Below, one piece after another: positions 1 to 8,500 of a stretch of 64,000 nt of DNA. The position numbers and the translations under genes were made by a program. The DNA lies in contig CM030937.1 in assembly GCA_018136815.1 (NCBI GenBank), positions 2,180,887 through 2,244,886 on the forward strand, written 5' to 3'. The stretch comes from Isochrysis galbana. Its lineage: Eukaryota > Haptophyta > Isochrysidales > Isochrysidaceae. The stretch's first letter is position 1. The number at the start of each line of letters is the position of its first letter. The notes under the pieces were generated by a model that saw only the letters and a program-made list of their open reading frames with translations, was not told the origin of the DNA and ran no database searches.

Positions 1-782
1 GAGAAGGGGAGAGATCACGGCTCGACTCATGCGGCCCTCTACCCCCTCCTCGTCGCCACTGTAAGTTCTATGGAACATGGAACTCACCACGCAACCACGC
101 AAGCCAACGCTGACAGCCCTCTTGGAGATGCTCGATCCTCATCCTCAGACGGGTGCGAGAGGAAGAGCCGGGCGGGGAGGAGCCGGGAGCCGGGCAGGGA
201 GGAGCCGGGCGGGGAGGAGCCGGGCGGGGAGGTCACGTTCCGTCGAATATGGGACAGACTCAAGTTGAGCCATCAAATGTCCATAGTTCGCTTACAATAA
301 TAATCGAAGAAGCGTGAATATAACAACATAATATTCTTACACCGCCCCGCGCGGAGGGCGTGGTACCGGATGAAGGCAAGCCGCCTGAGCAAACTTTGTC
401 GCTGGGAGCGGGTGCATCAGCTGCTAGCAGCAAAAGCGTAGCGCTAGAGCTAAAAAAAAAAACCTTTTAATAGTCTCGCCCCGCGCGTGGCCTTGGGATC
501 AGCTACAGTAGCCACGCCCATTTCCCTTCCTCTCCCACACTTCCCGCCTTGCGGCATCTCCCCTTGTGCTCTACGTAGGGGCCCAGGTCGTGGGGGGGGC
601 TGAGTTGGGCGGGGTGCACCGGCCCCCAGTGGAGTGTTCTCGCCCTCCTCCTGTGCCTCTGAGTGGCCCGTTTCTTCCATGTGCTGGCGTGCATGTCACG
701 CCGTTAATATTTTGTCGCTCGTTTCCGGCGTTCTTCGCCGAGGGGGTTCTTCGAGGAGGGGGGGGGGAGGTATTTCCCAGCT
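1..782. other. intergenic, repeat-bearing
   Basis: I see no convincing gene here. The stretch holds a GC-rich tandem repeat (171-233), an A-run at 452-462 and a 19-bp sequence (435-453) that recurs at 1973-1991 on the far side of the retrotransposon fragment. The short open frames are low-complexity or overlap one another on both strands. Confidence 0.6.
171..233. repeat. GC-rich short tandem repeat
   Basis: About four imperfect copies of a 15-bp unit close to GGAGGAGCCGGGCGG follow one another. Both strands stay open across it, which gives Arg/Gly/Glu-rich spurious frames. Confidence 0.8.
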
Positions 783-2009
783 TCAGGCGATCTTGTCAAC
801 GAGGTCAAGTGCTTTCGCCACTAGACCGAGGTTATCGCCCATCTTCAGTCTGCCCCTGTCATCTTCGATAAAGGTGGGAGTGGCAAGATCTATTGGGCTT
901 TTGAGTTTCGGTTTTCTTCCCTGGGACGCAGTGCGCGTGCGCACCTGGCTAATAGTGTCTGGTGGGACACGGCTTCTGACGAGGGATGTGAACCTTACTA
1001 TTGTGGCTTCCAGAACCGGTATGTGATGGTATGTGTATGACTCAAATTCTACTCTATAGAAGTCTCTTATTATGTATCTCCACGCTATTATATAGAGCGT
1101 TTTCAAGCTGTCGGGAGTGTTTGCGTCCGGATACACAAATAGTCTATCTTTCGCTATTTGTTTTCGGGACCTATGCGAACTTGGGGAATAATCGACGATG
1201 GCGTCTATGGCATCGAATACGTTCTTTGTCGCGGGGCACCACGCCAAGTGGCACGAGTCTTCTTGGTAGCGGTTGCACAGCCTGCACTTTATTGTCGGGC
1301 TGGCCGCGAATCTGTTTCTGGTTCCTATCCTTCTATGAGTGACGTGTTTGAAGTGTGGGTGTTTGTCGGTGTGTTTCAGTAGCGGTAGGGTATATAGCTT
1401 GGCTATGTGTTTCCAGTTCTCTTTCGTGATGTCCAAACGTTTTTCCCATGCTGTTCTAGCTGCTTGCGGAGCGTTGTGTCGCGCTGCTTTAGTCACGACT
1501 TTGGCGATGTCCGCCACCGTGATCGCGTCTAGCGCGGTCTTACCTTTTTGTATGGCGTATTCGTCCGCCAGTGGGTACTCCATGTATTTAGGCCCTTTGT
1601 AACCATTCTCCCAACAAGCCGGAGGATGGTAGCTTTTCGCTTCTTCGGCATCTATTATGCTCCCCGTGATGGAGGCCTCCCCGAGATAGTCGGTGTCAGT
1701 GTGAACCCATATGTTATTGACCTTCTTGATGTACTTATCATCGTCGGAGACTCTGATCTCCTCGTTTTCCGTTCCTTCTTGCTCGTGAGGGGCGCTTACG
1801 CCTGCCCGGCGGGTTTTTACTCCGTCGTCGGGCGGTGGGCGTTCTGATGATTTCTCGAGTATGCGTTTCGCGTGGTCAACTACGACGTCCCAAGAATCCA
1901 GGAATTTCGTTTTGTTGATTGTATGGCCCTCGTGTTTGAAGACCTCTGGGAGGTGTTCGATATAAGCTGAGCAGCGTAGCGCTAGAGCTAAGGCTTGAAA
2001 ACATGCTAC
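783..2009 (-). mobile_element. non-LTR retrotransposon, C-terminal pol fragment (copy 1)
   Basis: An open frame of about 408 codons runs from just after an in-frame TAA (2010-2012) to the stop at 783. The first ATG is at 1583, so the 5' part is truncated and has no start of its own. The translation carries a CX2C-X8-HX3C zinc knuckle (starting CRLCNRY) of the type found after the reverse transcriptase of LINE-like elements. It is preceded by a block ending HRRIGTRNRFA and followed by AWRYIIRDFYR. The same order occurs in a second copy at 18.7-19.6 kb, whose upstream part is recognisable reverse transcriptase, and in a short third copy near 60.5 kb. This identifies the family better than the fragment alone. 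It is probably inactive. A cellular gene with a similar knuckle is the alternative. Confidence 0.7.
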
Positions 2010-2590
2010 TTAATAATCTGACCGCACGCGCGCACGCACTACCTTGGTTGGAGTTACGATTATGGGTTACTAATTCTTGTTGCGCCCCCGCATACGTCAT
2101 CTGCCCCATCTTGGCGCAGACGCAAAAATGCCATCGTAAAGACGCAAGGCACACATTTGCACTCCACAAATCACTACTATACCCTTGCATGCACATGCAT
2201 TTCTCTGCCTATGAGCCTAAACATGCCGGCACTATTCAGCACCGCCAATCACGCGTAGCCTTGCAACCCGATCCATGGTCAGTTCAAGTTGAGCGGGGCG
2301 TGACAACAGTTTCCATTCATCGGAAGTCGGTGATCGGACACTCGCTGTCTTGTGCACCCGAGACGGTAACGATCCCTTACGAGCCCTTACGTTTTGGGCC
2401 CGATGTGAACGTCGCTGCAATGCGAGCAAGCATTATCCAAAGCACGGAGATTTTGGGCTCATCCTGAATCTTTGGTATTCAAAGAGCACACAATGGCGGC
2501 CCGAACACTCGCAAGAAGACAGCGAGGCATGAGAGTTGCGCGAACGATTCAACATTCCTCAGTCGAAGCCACGTGAACAGCATTTGCCTT
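2010..2590. other. intergenic, no gene seen
   Basis: This stretch lies 3' of the receptor-phospholipase gene. One 154-codon frame on the plus strand (2003-2467) has no recognisable domain and no start context, and I do not accept it as a gene. A downstream terminator or poly(A) site for the minus-strand gene should lie here but cannot be pinned down. Confidence 0.5.
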
Positions 2591-5500
2591 TCATATTGGC
2601 AGGAAAGGCACATCGATTCCCTCTGAACCACCTCTCTTGGTCTCTCGGGTCTCGTCGACATGCAAGTCGCTATCCTCATCCTCACCCCACAAAAGCTCAG
2701 TCCAGCCGTACCGCTGCGCCCGCTCCTTGGCGGTGTTGAGCTCAGCGTTGAGAGCCGCAATACGTTGCTCTCGTTCATTGAGGGCTGCACGCAACGCTCG
2801 CGCCTCTGCCCACATGTTAGATTCCTCGCCTGCTTCAATGTGAAGCAAGAGCGAACACAAGCTGATTGGCGTGCCTAGGCGTGAGCGCAGTGCAAGGCAG
2901 CGGTAGCCTGGCCGAAGCGTGCCCAGAATTACAGTCTCATAGGCGACCAGCGTTTCGCCGTCGTGCACGCTTACACGCAGAACGGTCTCGCGTGGCTCAG
3001 CAGCAAGACAATGGAAGGTGCGCCGGCGTGCCTCACATGCGGCAATGCACATACGCTGAACTGGACTAGCAGATAGTGGGAGCGCCGGAGCGACGCAGCT
3101 GAAGCCACCAACGGCATGCACCTCAACGCTGATGCTAGGATGTGCGATCGCGCCTGTAGGATCGGGCGACGACGGCGAGCCGCTAAGAGTGTCCTCGTAT
3201 GCATGGTGAAGAGCCGATTGCAGCAAGGGCCGATGCTCGCGGCGTGTAGGCAACCGATTGAGCGACAGGATTCGCATGGTGATGCGCTGCAGGTTGTGAC
3301 GAAACGGTGGCCATTCCGGCCCCTCTGCACAACGCAGCTCGGGTGGCTTGAGCACGTAGCCAAAGCCTCCGTGTAGAGCAAATAGCGCCCGATTGAGCTG
3401 CAGAGGCAGATCGTTGGTCTGGTAGTTGAGAGAGACCATCTGAGCCCCTAAACGCCAGCAAGGCAAAGGATCCATATTGTCTGAGGTCACTCGGGTTCCT
3501 GCCGGAAAGACCCGGCAAAGACGGCGCGCAAAGAGGGCGTGTAAGGGCTCAGTGAAGGGAGCTCTGATTCCATCTTGCTCGATGAGCAGCATGCGGTCTT
3601 CCGAAATGGAGACAATTGGAAGCGGCCACTCCACACTCTCAACTCTCTCGAGAAGGCAGGAGCGGACAGCGGTGACTTCTAGCATCTCTGGGTCAACAAA
3701 GCGGGGTGTGCCCTTTTGCCTCTTCGCCAATTCCATCGGCGTACTCACTTTCCGCAGCAAAGCACGGGCGGTCACTTTGAGCAAAGAGGGCCGCCGTGTG
3801 CGCCAGCGGCAGTCCTCGGTGGTTCGTGAGCCCGGCAAAGGATCCACGGCATCTCCTGAAGGCAGCTCGGGCCGCTGTGGCTCCGCCGTGAACTCCTCCT
3901 CAAGATGTGGCTGAAGCGAACCTCGCATGCTGAGCGAAGCGAGCTCGGTAATAGAACCGCGCGTGCTGAAGAGTACTTCCGTGCCTCCGAGGGGACGTTC
4001 ATCTCGAGACGACGCCCGACCATTCCGCGCCGAATGCTGCGGCGATGAGAGGGCCGACGGCTCGCTCACACGATGACGGCATGGACGAGGTGCAGGCGGT
4101 GCGGTCATTAGATGAGCCGGGTGCGTGATGCGCGGCTTGCAGTGGGGCGTCGTGCAAGACAATCCCGAGTTGCGCGCCGTGCAGCCCCCACACGTACAAG
4201 AGGGGCTCTCCTCATGCTGCACCGAGGATCTTGCACGGCTTGCTGCGATTAAGCCAGGGCATGTCCCGCATCCTGCCGATGTCGCATCAGCTCTAGGTGC
4301 TGAGCACCGGACATCTTCCACCCGACCCAAGCAAGAAGAGGACGCCATCGAGTCAACGCGGCCGCCGCTCGACCCGCGCGGGGCAGAGGCGCGCAGAGAA
4401 GCCATTCTCACCAAGGAGAGACGAGCCGCGCGTGAACCGCCCGAGGGCTCAGAGTGCTTGCGTATCTGAGCCTGCCTTGCGGGTTTCCCCTTAACAAGGA
4501 TTCGACGGGTGAGATCGGCGGGGGATAGCAGACCGGGCTGCAGGCGCTCGAGCTCGTCAGGTAGAAGGAGCTGGCGGCCAAAGGTCTGGCGCATCATGTG
4601 CGCACATTTCTTTTGCTGCTCTGAAGAGCAGTGCATCTCGATGGAGAGTATGACCGGCAACGGCGATGATACGAACGCCACCTCGTTGATGGCGCGCAGC
4701 ACCTCAGCTAGCTGCACACTTGAAGTGAGGGCGTGGACATGTGTAACCATTGGTTCGCCGTCGGCACCATCGCAGATATCCACTTCGATACACCGGCAGC
4801 CCTCGAGGAGCACTCGCCGGTACATGTCGGAAGACGCACGCGAGGTGAGCTGGTCGCCCACCAGATACGAGTTGTGCGAGCACGATATCCAGTAGTGGCA
4901 AAGAGGGTGGGAGAAATCGCCTGGCTTGGCTGTCAGCGCATTAGCATCAATGGCTGAGTTGGCCTCACAGAGAAGGAGCTGGCGGAAGTCGGAAAGTGTG
5001 ATGCTCTCCTCCGGCACATTTTGGGCCGTCGACGAGGTCGGCCCTGAACCTGCCAGTGCCCCGTGAAATCGTCCCCCAATTGAAAGCGCCGAGCCTCCGC
5101 CGCACGCTCGTGCGCGGGTGAGTTCACGTTCGCGTAGGTACCTGCGGAACTGCACCCGTGCTTGCGCAGCGTCTAGCTGACCCTGCTCGTTGCGTTGGAA
5201 AGCCACCCAGTCCTCAATCAGCATTTGCGGAGCCGACAGCAAGGACTCCTCCGTCTCCAAGTTGCTGCTAGCGCACTCGTGTTGGTCCTTGCAGATGTCA
5301 CCAACGATGCGGCTGCGACCGCCTGCATATCGATTGAAGACGTCGTACAGCTCGCCCTCGCGCGGGGTCTGAAGCTTAATGAGCAGTTGGGCCGCCTGCC
5401 AAAAGTTCAACTGGCCCACGAGGCGATGGCCACGGCGTACCATGTGCGATCCGAGTGCTTCTTCCAGCACTGCGGAGGTAGTGCTTCCCAAGTTGGCCGC

Positions 5501-8500
5501 GTGTAGCAAAGCCCGAAGTTCAGAGCGCTCGAGCACGCCCGTCCTGTCGCGGTCGGCTGCCTCGAATACCGCGCGCATCCACTCAAGCTCTGCTGCAGGA
5601 ACGTGTGGACGTGGCCACAGTTGGAGCGCAACTGAGATCCCCTGCAGCCAAAGCTGAGCCGATTCCGCGTCTGGCGGTTCCATCCATAACCGACGCAGCA
5701 CACCATCATGAGCGTGAAACACCACGTAGATCAGCTTGCGCTCTCCGCTCTTCGCGGGAACGTGGAAACTCCCACCGACATGCCGACTCCATAAGCGAAG
5801 GAATCCACCGGTGCTCCCGCCTCCCACATCTGGTCGCGGTATGTTGCCGTGTGGCGACACCTCGCAGGCGAAAGCCGCCGATTTTGGCAAGGAGCAATGC
5901 GCTCCGAGTCGCTCTATGACGGAACACAGCCGGGGTGCACTGCCGCTCCGCTCGCCGACCGCCCGGTACCCGACCTCGATAACCTGATCAATGCCAATGT
6001 ATGCTGTATGAGACCAACGCAACCGGCCGATGGCGGGGCACAGTCCTACGAAGCGCCGGTGGGTGCGTGTAGGCGGCCGTGCATCGGCCTTGCCGCCTTC
6101 ACGCAGCGCCTCGGTTCGCTCGCGGTGCCATTTTGCGAGGCCAGCGGCGTCGAGTAGCCGCGCTGGCTGCCCTAAGCTTTTGGGTTTTCCCGCCCCATCC
6201 GCCCCATCCGCTACGGGGCGTGTGCTGCCATGATTGACGGTCTCAAAACGGAATGCAGCAAGCGGGCCCTCGCTCGGCTCATTCAGCTCCTTCCCATCGT
6301 GCGCACCGGCCTCCCAAGAAGGACCTCTCTCGGGCGGACGTTGCGCAGTCGGGATGGTGCCCACGGTGTCCTCCTGCTCCTCGCTCTCGATGGCAATGAG
6401 CAGCACCTCGCCCTTTGCGACATGCCGCACACCGCTTAGGCTGCTTGCCTGAAGGCCGAGATTGGCCGCGGTCGCTTCAATCACGGCGTCGCGTCGTGCA
6501 GGGTCCTCCAGGTCGACAAGGCTATGTCCGAACACGTCGTTCACAAGTGTGTGGACGTTGAGCAGCAGCCCGAGGCGTATCGCCGCACACACCACGTGGA
6601 TTAGTGTCACGTGCGTAAGGTAGACGTTCAGCATCGAGTTCAAGGCGGGCAGCAGTTCGGGATCCGCATCAAGCCGGTACTCGTCCGGTCGCACATCCAC
6701 CCAGTAGACTAGGTAAGCAAAGGGCGAGACGGCGCCCAGAACTCCGAGGCAGCTCGTCGCGCGTACCGCCTGCCGACGCGCCGCGAAATTTAACAAGAGG
6801 TCGAATGTGACGTGAAGAAGTACGCCTGAGGCGCCACAAATGATGGCGCGTTGTACAACATCAGACTGGCCCACATCCATAACGATGGAGGACGACACAG
6901 TCGCGGCCTCGTAGACAGCTGCGATGCCGTCTAGGAGAAGGAAACTCCAGAAGCATCGCATGGCCGTGAAGCGACGAAAGGAGGCCGGGTCCAAGCCGAA
7001 GCACTGGAACACTCGCCAACGGAACTCCTTTCTCATGCGCACTGAGATCAATCCAAAGAGCAAGGACATGGCAAGCGTCGCGGCAGACATGGTTACGAGC
7101 AGCATGTGCGGCAGCAGCCCGGTCTGCGCAATCCTGACGAGCGCTTGCGACTCGACATCCGCATCGTCAGCTGCAGCCGCCACCGCCGCGGACACCTGGC
7201 TGCCGTTGACCAAATATCGCACCTCTTCCACGGACAGGGCTTGGACACGCCGCACATACACTTCCTCACACAAGACGATTGTAGAGACCGCAAGCGAAGT
7301 GAATGCTGCCACCGCTAGGTCGGAGCAGGACTGTCGCGACACCGCCCGACGTGTGAAGAAGGCCTCGGTTAGAGCCAAGAGGATGTAGAGCGCCGCGTAG
7401 AAAGCGTTTGCTGCCAGTATTAGCCGCTCCGTTGCCGTGAGCTGTCCATCCTCGCCCGCTGCGTATGTGCCAATCTGACCGACAAGAAAGACGCACTCCG
7501 TAATGGAGAAGCCGCGGAGCAAGAGCTGCGTTAATGAAATGAAGGTGAGCGTTGGTTCTGACATGAGCACGTAGCGGCCGACGGTCCATTCCGGTGCCGT
7601 GAGGAGAAATGCGTAGGCGCGAGCGAGCTCGCGGCGAAGCCGCTCCGCTGACCTGCACAAGTTGATCCACATGATGTACCCGAGGCGCCGCGCAAGGCGT
7701 CGGTAGTTGCGCAGCCGAGAGCGGAAGCGTGGGCCGACTCGCATGGCGATGAGGACGACGACGAGCACAAACGCTAGCACGCTGGTTGATGCCACCATTG
7801 CCACATCAGTTTCAGCCCGAAGGGCGACAAGGTCCCCGCCAAGCGACATTTTATCGAGCTCGGCCTCGGTGGGGCAGCGGCAATCGCAAGCAGCGCCCTC
7901 GCACATGCAGAGGCCCGAGGGTAAGTCACAAGTTGCTCCTTTGCCGAAGCACACATTGCCCAACTCTACAGGGCAACTTTGGAGCGACTGCCATTGCGCG
8001 TGGATGCCTTCGTACGGCGTGCCCCCGTCATTGCGGTCGGTGATGAACCGTAGAAGCAACGGCTCTTCGATGTGCAGCTCTAGTGCTCCGCCAGCCACGG
8101 CACACACCCCACGCTCGCAGGTGCCTCGCATCCAAGGGTGGCGCTCTGTGTCGCACTCGTCGCCCAGAGAACAGCGCACTGACGCCATTTTGTAGGTGAG
8201 CGTAGAGCTCGCGTCGCTATCAATGCGCTCAATTGTCACATAGTCACCGGCGTCCTCAACGCTGCCTGCGGGCTCTAAATCGAAGTCCTCCCAATTGATG
8301 CGCACGCCCACGTCTCCCACGGACGCTTGGAGCGGCCAACCGCAGGCCAAAGCAGGAGATGCGCCACCTGAGGTATTGAACGCCTGCGAGTCGATCCTGC
8401 CACTCTGCGCCTCGTTGAAGGAGAGGCAGACGCGTGAAGAACAAGCCAGCCCGTACCAGCCGGGCTTGCAAAGGCATGTCCCGGCAGGGCTACAGCCGCC

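Noticed and set aside
2003-2467. 154-codon plus-strand frame
   Set aside because: No domain, no compositional signature of coding, no upstream tract as at the real genes. It sits between a TE and a gene 3' end.
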